Positions 10,801 through 22,007 of a DNA stretch of 64,000 nt are shown piece after piece. This DNA is from Neurospora intermedia (lineage: Eukaryota > Ascomycota > Sordariomycetes > Sordariales > Sordariaceae): positions 3,782,001 through 3,846,000 of the forward strand of contig BTPP01000003.1 of NCBI GenBank assembly GCA_037102815.1. The letters are read 5' to 3'. Every line of letters starts with the position of its first letter. The stretch's first letter is position 1. Both the position numbers and the translations under genes were made by a program. Below the pieces are notes generated by a model. It was not told the origin of the DNA and did not search any database. It saw only the letters and a list, made by a program, of their open reading frames with translations.

Positions 10801-13800
10801 GCCCGGTTTGCATTGTAGTAAGATGTCAGTTCACTGCCATCCAATTTCAAGCTCCAATCGCGCCATTCATCGCTCCGTCAGGTCGTAGCAGTTGGTGTTA
10901 TCAATTGGGCAGATATTCCAACTGTATTGGGCATCCAGCGTGTCGCAGAAACGGGGCCTACAGCAGGCGCAAACGGGTGTTTCGGAGACTGGCAAACGCA
11001 GAATTGTCAAAGAGCCCCACTGGCGCAGTTCAATGGGCACAACTTGAATCATAAAAAAAAAAAAAAAAAAAAAAAAGACGGACAGCTCATCGCGCGCGGG
11101 CAGTGTATCCGGACTATTCTCGCCAGTATTTTGCCACATGCAAATGCAAGTACGACTGCGTATATGGAGATTTGGATGGGAGGAAAGCGATTGGCCAATC
11201 AGACGTCGACCACGGGACGAAGGACGAGAGCATGCAAAGACCGCTGCGTACCGAGCGTACCTGTATGACAAATTGCGAATTGGGAGCATGCTGGAAGGCA
11301 GATGATGTCGATGGCATGGCACTGGTGTGTTGCCTTCATAAAAAAGTGGAAGCGAAAGGTGGTAAGGTGAGTCACCGATTGACCTTGTCGCCTCCCGCTC
11401 CAGACCGAAGGGCCAGCATTGGATTAACAAGCAACTTGGCCTCCATGGTCCATAGCTGTTTGGTGAATCCTAGGTATGGTGGGGTTTGCGAGCTTCGCGG
11501 TTCCGTCGAAGAATTGCATTGGAGTCGTTTTGTGTGCTAAAAGTACTATGCACGCTACTACGGGTAACCAGGTCTAGATGGAAGTGAGGGAACTTACCCC
11601 GCTATCAGCTGCGTTATCGAGAATTACTTTAAATGAACGAGAAATGGAAGTGGCAGTGAGGTATAAGGTACATAGGTAGGTACCAATAGGTCCCTTGAAG
11701 TCCCGCAAAGTACTCCTTCCACATCGACGACGGGAGCTACAAACGGATCACCACAGATCACCGAGTGTGCTTCTATCATTCGTCTTACCTCGCTCACTTA
11801 AGCGATATATCCCGACACTGTTCTTCTGCGCACTCAAGCCCGATGGCCTCCTACAGAGAGGCATATCTACCACACGATGGAGCTGTTGAGAGACCGTGCT
11901 GTCGAGAGCAGCATTCAGCAGCCTCAACGGCCCATTCGCGTCCTGCACAAGCCGCCAGTCCTTTCCACCTTGGTGGGCTATACATCACGTATGTGGCAGC
12001 ACGACAGAAAGGCTCCCCGTCTTGGATACCACAGAAACGTTTGATCGTGCCTGTCCAGGATGCCACGTACCCTTATCGTCAGCCTGCTCATCGAATTCCC
12101 CTCCTCACTGCATGAAGGTAGGCGATCAAGGGACTGGCATCCCAAGCCTAACCAAGATTCTATCAAAAGGAACCAGCGAAAACACACCGCGGGGTTGACC
12201 AGCCTCCAGATGGGCCTCTTCTCCCCGCAGCGCCCGCGTGTGTGTGACGGCGCGGAGCCGGACACGCGAGCATCCACTCGGCCGGCTCTCATCCCGGTGG
12301 ACCTGTGGGCCCTCCCGTTGACCTTGGACGGACCCCGCTTTCAACCCCTGATCATCTCAACTCAAGCCGTCCATTCAATCCCGACCCCGACCTCTTGACC
12401 GACAATGGCGGTGACAGGCTCTAGATGCATTGAATGCTGGCAATGGCATACATACCGCCAATGAGGCAAAGGCCTTTGAACAAGACCGATTGCCAACCAC
12501 CAAATAGGCAAGCAATCTTTTCAGCGCTTCGACCCTGGCGTGCCTGGGCTTTGGGCTCCAATATCCTTTCATCTTCGCCCTGGACTACAGACCAAAACTT
12601 TATTGAGCAACAAACAAAGACATATCTTCATGGAAGAGACAAACTCATTATCAAACCCCTTCCAACAGCAAGCAAACAAGTCCGAAATCAGAACCAACGT
12701 CAAGAACAAAACAAAACATTGAATAAGGGAAAGATGTTTACCTTCTTACAACAATGATGGAGCCGGCATCAAACTCAATTTCCATCTCCAAGTTCTGTTT
12801 GTTGACCTAGCATCCGGGGTTCATGCATCGATACAATGATTGCTGCCCCGAACGGGCGCGTTGGACACAGTTGGTTGGTCAACCGGAATTTTCTCCAGCT
12901 GACAGACAGATCACAACCCTGGCTCTGGTGTGGTTCCCCTTGCAGATACAGGGTTCTCGATAGCGGTTGACGCACTTACACTTAGAGCACTGCCCCCCAG
13001 AACGACCAAGCATCTAGTTTAGATGCCACATGCCGAAAAGTGTTGGGGAAGAGAATGTCCTTCGAAGATTTGGGCAGCTCAGTTTAAACATGCGCATTGT
13101 GCGCTACACGGTCAGATTCGACGAATACTATCTTCCTACAATACTTTGCCATACTCGACACCTCTTCAGAATCGTGTCTGCGCTCTCAGACTGACAAGCC
13201 AAGACACGCCTCTTTCTATCCCACCATACCAAGAAGAGCTTGAATCGCGCGAGATGAACCACGCAGTAAGGCGCGAGTTTATCGATCAATCTACCGTAGT
13301 GTGTCACCACTCGTAGTATTTTCACATACTATGCGTCCGCGCATCCGCCTGAACAACAGCTCGCAGCCGATACACCATGAATCTGTCACCTGACCTGACA
13401 ATCGGACCTTGCCAATCTTGGCTACCCCTCGTCATGGGGTTGACCTTGGTCCCGTTACTTGTCTCACTCCCACTCACCAGATGTCACCACCACCACACCC
13501 ACTTGTTTCGCAATCGCCTCTTATCCGCTCTAGATTGCGCTAAAGATGAAAGTAAAGACGAGCATGAGGACGACATTGGACTCATAAGACTCGACCACGA
13601 GGACCATCCCGTTCCGCTAGACTCCCGGAAAAAGGGTGTAATGACAATGGGAACTGCGATAAATCCAAGGCATGAGGCCCTCCTATGCTCCATCAAGCAC
13701 GGTATCAATGGCTTCATTACGTACTGTTGCTGAGACTTCAGACACAGGAAGGTATTCATTAGCTCGATTGACTAATCGTAGCTCATGATTGACAGTGACG

Positions 13801-15767
13801 AGATGTTTCATCGATAACAAGGCAGCCAATTGAGGCCATGTCTGCCCTAACATTGGTCACTGGCCCGCTCGCCATGTTTCTTGTATCGCCTCCCGGGGCG
13901 TATCCTAGGGCTGATTGAGCGGGTACATCGACCATTCACGGCCATCTGTCTGCCTCTGAAGGGTTCCCGCTACCCTAAGAGGTACATTCCTACACTACGC
14001 TCACCCTCTACCATGCTATCGATCTCGTTGCTGTACACGATACGTACCTCGAGCACCAGAAAGTGCATAACACCTGTTTCACATGTGGTGACTGTGACTT
14101 GCTGACCCTTATGTATCGATCAATATGGCAAATTCATAACCAGGACGCAGATAAGGAATCGGAACAGCCCAACCATGGACTCCTGTGGCCTATGGCCTGG
14201 CATAGGCTGCTGGAGCAGGTTCCCCAGAGCCTCAAAGCTCCGGCTCGCGCAACACTAATAACAACGTGTTTGTGCTAGATTCGCTCCCCGTCGGTGCCTT
14301 TTAATGTCGTTGTAGTTTCCATGGCAGCATGTCCCATCAAACATTGAGATTTCCATAATGAACTGTAGATCTGTTATCGGTAAGCATAGTGGCATGTACA
14401 TGCTTCCTTGGCACTTGCATAAGGATGAACATGTCTCGCCCGGAGTCACTTGGACGGGCTAGCGATGCAGGGTTCCGATCATCAATTGAGATTTCAGCAT
14501 GTTGCCTAAAGCGCCTGAATCGATCGGAACAAAACGTGGAACGAGAGATATACTACTTACTCTCTTTTCAAACAAGCCAAGTCCTTCCTTCTAGATAGCA
14601 ACGGTCTGACCTGCTGTCACATACTCTTAGATGCTAAGTGATTCCAATACCGTTGGTTTCTTTGTTCATTCCAATTAGTCTCCATGACAACACACGAACC
14701 AACAGTCCACTCAACATCCCACACACCAACACCATCATCCAATCAGGCTGTCCAATTCGCAGGCTTCCATGTGATGTCCGCTGTGCCTGACGCCTCCCAC
14801 TACATCTATGTCATTCTTTCTTTGTTCGCGTTTTTTGATACCGTCGCCCTGCACATACCCCTTCCCTCTACACATTGTGCTTGTCTTGTTTGGTACCTAC
14901 AGTACAAATACCAATTATTAGAAGCGGGAGCACCTAACAATACCAAGGGAAGGTAGGTCACGCACCCAAAATATAGAGTAGAGGCACGTAAATAATAAGC
15001 AAGTTATACAATAAATTGACCCATAAACCCACACCCACACCCATGCAACCCGCGGTCTTTATACACCCCAGGGGCCAATTGGTCTTGTGCTGCCAACAAC
15101 CTATAGCCAAGGACCAACAGACAATATCTCGCATCTCTCACTACCTGAGTACGTACTACTAGCTACCAACAACAATAATAATGCCAAACAACGAAAGATT
15201 CGGATACAGTTCCAGCCAGCCTGTAATGGAATACCAATATTGACAGCAGACAATAGACTGCGATATATCCCTTGAGACCGGCAAAGGTTAGATCTGCCTA
15301 GTGTAGTAGTGTGCCTGCGCTACCTGATTGATTATACATACACCTAGTATACTCCTATGCGCAAGTGACAAGTTTAAACTCGGAATGAGTCACGTTGACG
15401 CTCGCTGCCAGGAACATGACCGGAAGAGGCACGGGGGGGTTGGTGCAGCCGTACGGCGTACAACAAGGTGTACGCACGTACTGTGTAGATACCTACACTA
15501 CTTGATGGTTGCTCATGGGGCAGGGAACCGAGATGGGATAATGGTACTTGAGCAGTGAGGTGAGGAAACAAATGGGAAAGATGCCAGATACCTCTACACT
15601 ATCGAAGTGTTGCTGAACGGGTTGAACTGGAACAAAGGAAGCAGTATGGGCTAGTATGATAACAAGTAACAAGGTTTCACGGCCAACACAAGACCCCTTT
15701 AGAAGATGAGGGATGAAGAAAAACAAGGAAGCTGGGAAATCGAGCAGATGGAAGAAAAAAAAAATTC
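7887..15767. other. 7.9-kb stretch without a convincing protein gene
   Basis: The first part is the leader and promoter of the SWIRM gene. Beyond that all six frames are short, overlap each other and lack domain-like sequence. The longest (145-187 codons near 10.9-11.5 kb) are broken by an A24 run. Copies of the short palindromic motif TAGGTACC occur at about 9330, 11675 and 14890. A 118-codon plus-strand frame at 13377-13733 begins with a hydrophobic stretch but is not convincing. Confidence 0.45.
11053..11076. repeat. A24 homopolymer
   Basis: An uninterrupted run of 24 A within the gene-poor stretch. It could be a replication-slippage tract or a remnant of a poly(A) tail; no adjacent retroelement sequence was recognised. 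Confidence 0.7.
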
Positions 15768-15773
15768 AAAAAA
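15768..15773 (-). terminator. Pol III terminator of tRNA-Gly
   Basis: A T6 run on the minus strand starts 12 nt past the tRNA 3' end. A second run of T10 (15755-15764) follows. Both fit Pol III termination. Confidence 0.7.
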
Positions 15774-15785
15774 GATTATGTCAAT

Positions 15786-15856
15786 TGCGCCAGCCGCGAA
15801 TCGAACGCGGGGCCCATCGATGGCAACGATGGATTTTACCACTAAACCACTGGCGC
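15786..15856 (-). tRNA. tRNA-Gly(GCC)
   Basis: A 71-nt cloverleaf read on the minus strand. The acceptor stem GCGCCAG pairs with CTGGCGC, followed by discriminator A. The D arm is GTTT/AAAT. The anticodon stem CATCG/CGATG holds the loop TTGCCAT, anticodon GCC at 15822-15824. The T arm CGCG/CGCG holds TTCGATT. A-box (TGGTTTAGTGG) and B-box (GTTCGATTC) promoters are internal. There is no intron. Confidence 0.95.
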
Positions 15857-17947
15857 TATATGAACTGAATCATGCTAAAAGGTCCCAGCAAGAGTACCCA
15901 TATACCCACTCCAAAGCCTAATCATAGATACTGAAATGGCCATCTTCTCCGAACTCTCTCCTCCTTTTCCTTATACGTTTTATCAGTCATCCAAGGAATC
16001 AAGCACAGACTGTCTATTCCGCGATATTATTCCCTAGTATGGATACTGGAACAACGTATGTACATATACTATGCCATGCCCGTTGCTGCAGCCGAAGTGA
16101 ACAATGGAACTTCAAGAAACCCGGGAAATACGCGTCGCATCGCATCGCATCGCGACCGCACAGATTGTTCTGCCTACATACCGCCTAAGCCGGAAGCTCG
16201 ACAACATACCTGTGCAAACATGCATGTCGATGGGAGTGAGCAGGTCGCGCTGGCGGAGGAGGTACGTATGTATGCGTTAGGTAGCTGCTGGGTGCGGTAG
16301 TCTGCCAGGCATGCAGTACCGTACTGAAACTCGCGGACATTCGGATCTTAGGTCAGCGAAATATTCACCATGTAGCTCCGAAGCAGGTCATGTGCAAAGG
16401 TAAATGCAATGCACACAGGCCGAACGAAGGACAAACAAACCCCGTTGCAGGTATTTTTCCCACATCCTGCTCCGGCTAGGTACATACTGATGCTTCATGC
16501 ACAGTCAGCGATACAGACTGTAACCATTTGAGTCTTTTGTAGTAGAAAATCCCCAATTTCGATGCAGACACGCTGCTCAGACTGCTTTGAACATGACGGA
16601 TATGTAGCCGGTTCTAGGAAAGGTTTCTTGGACTTGAAATCCGATGTTCGACATCTTTTACGGTAGGTATGATGTTGGATGAGTGAGTGCTTCATCGATG
16701 TTGTGGGACATTGGCGATGACTATAGCCATCAAGCTAGGTATCTTCTACAGTGACTATGGCCCATGTAGACTTTGTGTGTGGGAGTAAAGCCAGGGAGTG
16801 ATTGTCTTCATTACCTTTCTCCAATGCATTGGTATCTTGTGTCTGCGTGTGAGAGAGGACAAGGTCTACCATCTGATTCCGGGTCCCCCAAAGTATACGC
16901 CTGCCCTCCACATGCTAGGCAGCCATCGGCCTGCTTACACATTGACCAAGCTCGGTCATGTTGGGGAGGTGTCGGTCGTCTTCAAACTCTCGCAGGAGGC
17001 GGTTTACCGCTTTCTACCGCCGCCCAAAAAGCTGACTAGTCAACCTCTTTACCAAATCGCATATCGACCGTTCTTCTTCTCCACGCGGTTCACCGAAAAC
17101 CTGGAGCGAAACTGGGGAGCTGCGGGACAGAAGTGTGTGACTGACTAACCCGATGGGCAAGCGAGTGACACACAGAATGGAATAGGCTCGACGCAACGCG
17201 AATGGTTGAGCGAATGGATGTGTGCAGTGTAATAGAAGACTCCGGAAGCCACGGTGAAAGGGGACTGAAATCTACCAAGAGAGATAAGCTGGGGACCGCG
17301 CATCTGGTTTTTGCCACTACCGCGGAAGTCTGGGAGGCCTCCCGTATATATAATAATCATCGAGGTTTAGGTTGCCGGTAACCATCCTGGTTTGGTCGTG
17401 TTCAAGAAGCTTCTAGAGGGTCTCCCTTGTTGTCCGTACTGGTCATATTGCTGGCGGTTCTGTAAACTTCGCGCCAAGGGGCCATACCATGATCCATATT
17501 GTCAATATGCCGAGCCATGACGCACGCATTTGAGTGGAACGCCAGATAGGACGTCAGAGGCACGAGGTCCCCCATACACCTGCCTGTTCCTGGATAAGGC
17601 TGCCTAATTGTCTTCTGCGATATGTATCACAAGGGAAAGCAGGGCGTCGTGTACGCCGCGAATAAGCCCACTCCTGCGAAACATGCGGGATAGGTTGTTG
17701 TATGATCGGCGCCTTCAGTCCGGGGTTGTACTGGGCAATGTCCCTGTTTAACGTGATGTTGTGTCCAGTGGGCCGAGTGCGGTGGGGCCAGACTTCGCTT
17801 CTTGGTGTTTGGCGATGTTGACGGAGGTCCTTGACTGATATCGACAATCAAGCTTTCTAACACTCAGAGGCTTTGAAGAAGCCTGCAGAGAATGGCAATT
17901 CAGGCGAGAGGTGTGTCGGATTGCGCATCAAAGAGAGTTGTTAGCAA
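15857..17947. other. non-coding stretch
   Basis: Nothing convincing is seen. A short CGCAT microsatellite lies at 16136-16153. Frames near 16.8-17.1 kb overlap each other and lack domains. The right end is the 3' side of the F-box gene. Confidence 0.45.
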
Positions 17948-19999
17948 CTAGGTAAAGTCATAAACCATCAAACTCTCGCCCCCACCTCTCTTCTCTTTCA
18001 ACACAATGACCATTTCATCGTCGAATCCCACCCAGTTCCTACGTTCATCCCAATCGTATTCCAAATCTTCTTTGTTGTCCAATGCAAGGCCGCCGCCGTT
18101 GGGAGGAGCCGAGCCGCTTTTGTTATCACTTGAGGCAGCAGGACCGGGTTTAATCTCGATGCTTCGGCTGCCAATTCCGCTTGACCGTCCTTCAAGCTCC
18201 CAGACTCGCATCTCTTCACCCCGTGAGCTGACACTAACGGCCTTTCCCCGCGCCGTTATCTCGGCATTGCTAATTCCCGATGTATGGCCCCATAACCGAA
18301 TACCACGTGAGATGGACAACGAAGAGGCGGTTGATGTGCACATGTGCAGCACAAGGGTGTTGTCAGGCAGAGTGGCGAGAAGATAAGGGTGAGTGTAGCA
18401 AAGTGTCGTAGGCCCGACTGTAACTGGAGGGGTTCGCGAGGATGGGCTATCCGGTTCTCGAGATCTAGCAATAATTTCATGTAAGGGTGTTGCTGGTGTT
18501 TCTTGCAGCCCACTACCAGTGTCTAACGGCATGGTGTATGCTGTTTTTGTTGTAGTGATGTCGGGAGCAGACTTGACGCCTGTACTTGGGGCGCGGATGT
18601 GCATGTCCTGAAGACCGATGGACCAGCCCCTACGAGTGGGAAAAGTGTAAGCTATTGAGGCGACGGTTGTCAAAGCCATCTTTCGTATGGATAGTGCAAG
18701 AGGAGGTCTCGAGGAGTAAGAGTTGAGTGATGTGAGCAAATATGGCGCTGGAAGCGTATCGGTATCGTGTTCAGAGGCACCCGAATTCTCCTCCATTGGA
18801 CCACCCGCTTTTGTTATCGTTCTCGCCTCGGCACCCGCCCCTGAGTTCTGAGCCGATTGGTCTGCCGGTGGCTGCTGGGGTACCTCGAAGGTATAAAGCG
18901 ATACCAATACTGCTGCCGTGGCCGTCAACAGGTAAGGATACGATAGGGCCATCGCAACGAGTTCCCCATTACTCGACTTTTCGTGCTTGTACCGCCTTAC
19001 AAGACGGTTCTCGCCACTGAAAAACCTCCAAACTCCAAAACTCCCATCCAGAAAACCCACTCCCACGTCCAATATCCCGTGGTCCAACTCGTAGTCGTCA
19101 ATAGCAATACAGCTCGGCGTAGTGTCCAGTCCGTCCTCGCAGAGACTCACTTGCGCCAGCAGATGTCTGCTCTTCAGATCCCATGCGCGCAAACCCGACA
19201 CCTTATCCGCGGTGATCGCAATCCCTTCGACCACTTTTACGAGCACCTTTCGCTCCTGGTGTTGATGATTTCCCTCTTGCGTCGTGTCCGCCGTAGCCCC
19301 TATCCTCAGCTCTTCAACCGCGCATTTGCCTCTCGACCAATTGTATCGGATCTTATACTGCCTCTTCCAGTTAACAGGCTCCCATTTCCGCTCTTGTGAC
19401 CGTTCGTCGACTTCTACGCCTAGTCCGCTATTGTCGAAAGTGCTTGGCTCGTCTCTCCTCCTCTTGATTCCAGTCTTGATTCCCTCCTCCTTCTTTTCTT
19501 GAACAAGTCCACCACGTCGCCCATCAGCCCATAGTGTCCTTCTGCCCGAATAATGCAATTTGTGGCCGGTACCGCCACCACTGGCCGCGGTGTCTCTGAA
19601 TCCCGGTATCCTCATGGCGCGCGGTAGCACGAAGCGCGCGTAGTATAAAGCCTTCCATAATTGAGAATCTCCAGCGAGCTGGTAGAAGCGGCGCGACACT
19701 GGGGCGACGGCGAGGAGGTGTTGGAGTGGAAGGAACGATAGGATGCGAATGAGCAGCTCGTCTGAGAGAGAGGAGAGTAGATCGCGGGATATGCTATTAC
19801 GTGTAGGGTCAGAGTCGGGCTGCTGAGCGCGCGTCGGCCGCCTGGCCGGCAGGGCAATTTCGTCGTCTACGGGATGGGGATTGAGTCGTCGGCGTTTCGC
19901 ATGCGGCAGAAATTCGTCGGTGTTGTCGTGATCGCTTTCGTCATGATGGTCGGATTCATCGTCGTAGGCAACCAGAGGTTGTGTTCTTTTGCTGGCCAT
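17948..19999 (-). CDS. F-box protein with propeller-like C-terminal region
   Basis: One exon of 683 aa starting at the ATG at 19999 (MASKRTQPL); the same frame is open further upstream but without an ATG. After an acidic/basic disordered leader with a nuclear-signal-like AKRRR, an F-box spans residues 75-120 (LLSSLSDELLIRILSFLPL ... SQLWKALYYARF). This part would bind Skp1 in an SCF ubiquitin ligase. The rest has degenerate repeats typical of WD40-like blades (GLRAWDLKSRHLLAQ, FLDGSFGVWRFFSGE, GEEMRVWELEGR), interrupted by long Ser/Thr-rich inserts. The propeller probably recognises substrate (inference). The substrate is unknown. Confidence 0.85.
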   Translation of the reverse strand: MASKRTQPLVAYDDESDHHDESDHDNTDEFLPHAKRRRLNPHPVDDEIALPARRPTRAQQPDSDPTRNSISRDLLSSLSDELLIRILSFLPLQHLLAVAPVSRRFYQLAGDSQLWKALYYARFVLPRAMRIPGFRDTAASGGGTGHKLHYSGRRTLWADGRRGGLVQEKKEEGIKTGIKRRRDEPSTFDNSGLGVEVDERSQERKWEPVNWKRQYKIRYNWSRGKCAVEELRIGATADTTQEGNHQHQERKVLVKVVEGIAITADKVSGLRAWDLKSRHLLAQVSLCEDGLDTTPSCIAIDDYELDHGILDVGVGFLDGSFGVWRFFSGENRLVRRYKHEKSSNGELVAMALSYPYLLTATAAVLVSLYTFEVPQQPPADQSAQNSGAGAEARTITKAGGPMEENSGASEHDTDTLPAPYLLTSLNSYSSRPPLALSIRKMALTTVASIAYTFPTRRGWSIGLQDMHIRAPSTGVKSAPDITTTKTAYTMPLDTGSGLQETPATPLHEIIARSREPDSPSSRTPPVTVGPTTLCYTHPYLLATLPDNTLVLHMCTSTASSLSISRGIRLWGHTSGISNAEITARGKAVSVSSRGEEMRVWELEGRSSGIGSRSIEIKPGPAASSDNKSGSAPPNGGGLALDNKEDLEYDWDERRNWVGFDDEMVIVLKEKRGGGESLMVYDFT

Positions 20000-20398
20000 T
20001 TTGCACGATTCGCCGCCCTTGTATTCCCCAGCCAGAAACGACGCTACTAAAAGCTGTTTCACGGGCACGCGCGAGCAGGATCCAGGCTGAAGAGCGGACG
20101 TGGTTGATTTGAAGCTTGCGGACGAAGTTGCAAGAGCTCAAAGGACAAGAGGAAGATACAAGACACCAGGATGTTTTGTCGTCGCAGTTCCCGTTTCTGG
20201 GCAAGTGGCAATGCCAAGCCTTTTGGGTTCTGGGGTTTCATTCTCTTGTATGTACAAGTAGGATTACATAACAGCATGCCTACTGCGTACATGCTACCTA
20301 TGTTCTAGTGTAATTGCTAACGGTTCTGCACTAATGCCATATTCCAATTGAGCTATATACTAACAGACACTAACTGACTAAATGCATACCTACTCTCC
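20000..20398. other. short intergenic region
   Basis: This is the promoter of the F-box gene and 3' flank of the lactonase gene, both on the minus strand. No further feature is seen. Confidence 0.5.
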
Positions 20399-22007
20399 TC
20401 AATAAAGCTGACCAGGGAACGCCCCCTCGGCCTTCAACGTGGCATAGTATAACTCCGTTTCCGCAAGGATCACCATCCGACCCTTTCCAGCGAACTGGAA
20501 GTTGGCGACCGTGCTGCCGATCCAGATCTTTCCGAGCAGCTTTCCGGACGGGTTGTACACATGCACGCCGTCGCCGCAGCCCGCGTACAGGTTACCTTTG
20601 GTGTCGACGTGGACGCCATCCGGCACACCAGTCGCGATGAAGGCGAAAGTCTTGCGATTGGAGAAGGTGCCGTCTTCTTCAACGTTATAGCGGTAACTTC
20701 GTGTGAATAGCAATGTCAGAGCAGTTGTTGGCTGGCGACTAGACGAGAAAGATGGCAGAACTTACATGCTCGATGGAAAGGATGAGTTACGCCCGAAGAA
20801 GCCCTGGATGACGCCGGTATCGGTCACGTAGGCATGATGGCCGTCTGGGGAAAAGGTGATGCCTGGTACCATAGGTTAGTCCTCTCCCTCCAGTGAAGAA
20901 CTATAGACGGGACAACCGCTTACCGTTAGGCATATTAAACCCATCAGCCGCAACGGCCACAGCCCCAGATGTCTCGTTGAATCTCCAAACCTGCTTCTGA
21001 ATGACATTCTCGGGCCGGAAATCCTGAACATAGCCGTAGGTAGTATCGGTAAAGTAAATGTCTCCGGTGCGCGGGTTGATTGCAACGTCATTGATGGAGT
21101 TAAACTGACGGCCAAAGTAGTTGTCCAGGATGACCGTGGCATTATAAGGAGCATTTGGAGACATGACATAAAGCGCCGGAGCAACTCTGCTGCCCTGTCC
21201 CTCGCCGGCGAAAAGGATTCTGTTCCTGTAGTTTGTTGCGCCTAATGAAGCAGTTAGTATCATACTGTTTCCCTCTTTCCCCCTTTTGACTCAATCCCTT
21301 TGGTCACTTCTCTTCTCGTGGATAAAAGACATACCATTGGGGTTGATGATAGCAGGAGTCGCTACGACTACGTGAACATTGACCTTGCCAGTGGCATTTC
21401 TCTCCGCCGATACATCAGCCGTCACTTGGGAAAGCGAGATCCTTTGAATGATGGCTGACCTGTTGAGTCCAGTGCCGGCGGCGGGATCACCCGCGTTTTG
21501 CACAAAGAAGACGTCATCCGTGGACGGGACCCTAAAATCCTGACCATCAGTTTTTGTTGCCAGTTATCTTGCCTACAACATAGTTCAGGTAAAGACCTAC
21601 CAGACAGCAGCTTCATGAAACATCGGGTTAGTTCCCGATGACTTAAGAAGCGTAAGAGTCGGGTTAGCTCCAATAATACCCAAAAACTCCTCGTCGTAAA
21701 TGTGGAAGGGCTTCTCAGAGAGGGAGTCCTTTGTTGTTCCAGGCGGGATGAAGAGCTGCTCGCGCACAAGGTGTGACAGGTTAGCGGGGAGCATGTCGAA
21801 ACATGGCGACTCTCATTTTGGCAGACGTACAGTACTATAATTAGCTACAGTAGGAGGCGGCACGTCCCCCAGAACGTTGAAACTCTTTTGGTTGATGACC
21901 TGTGCCTGTGCCGGAAGATCGTTGCCCTGGGCAGTGGCAGTTGCCAGGAGCAACGCCGCCGCCCCGGAGAGGAGGGGCGCGAGAGACGTACGCCGAGCGT
22001 GGACCAT
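20399..22007 (-). CDS. secreted lactonohydrolase, SMP-30/gluconolactonase fold, six exons
   Basis: Exons, reconstructed from splice signals: 22007-21831, 21755-21601, 21531-21335, 21241-20924, 20862-20766, 20696-20399, giving 413 aa. Every junction keeps frame, and most introns have a CTAAC/CTGAC branch site (for example GCTAACC, TACTAACTG, GACTAACC). A signal peptide (MVHARRTSLAPLLSGAAALL...) opens the protein, so it is secreted. The six-bladed propeller shows FHEAAVWVPSTDDVFFVQNAG, INPNGATNYRNRILFAGEG, NSINDVAINPRTGDIYFTD, the metal-site segment SPDGHHAYVTDTG, and PDGVHVDTKGNLYAGCGDG. This layout closely resembles the Fusarium lactonohydrolase that opens aldonate and pantoyl lactones (comparison from memory). 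It may hydrolyse sugar lactones made outside the cell by oxidative enzymes. Confidence 0.88.

Noticed and set aside
13377-13733. Possible small secreted protein of 118 aa
   Set aside because: It starts with a hydrophobic stretch, but the signal cut site is unclear, there is no domain, and the codon use matches surrounding intergenic DNA.
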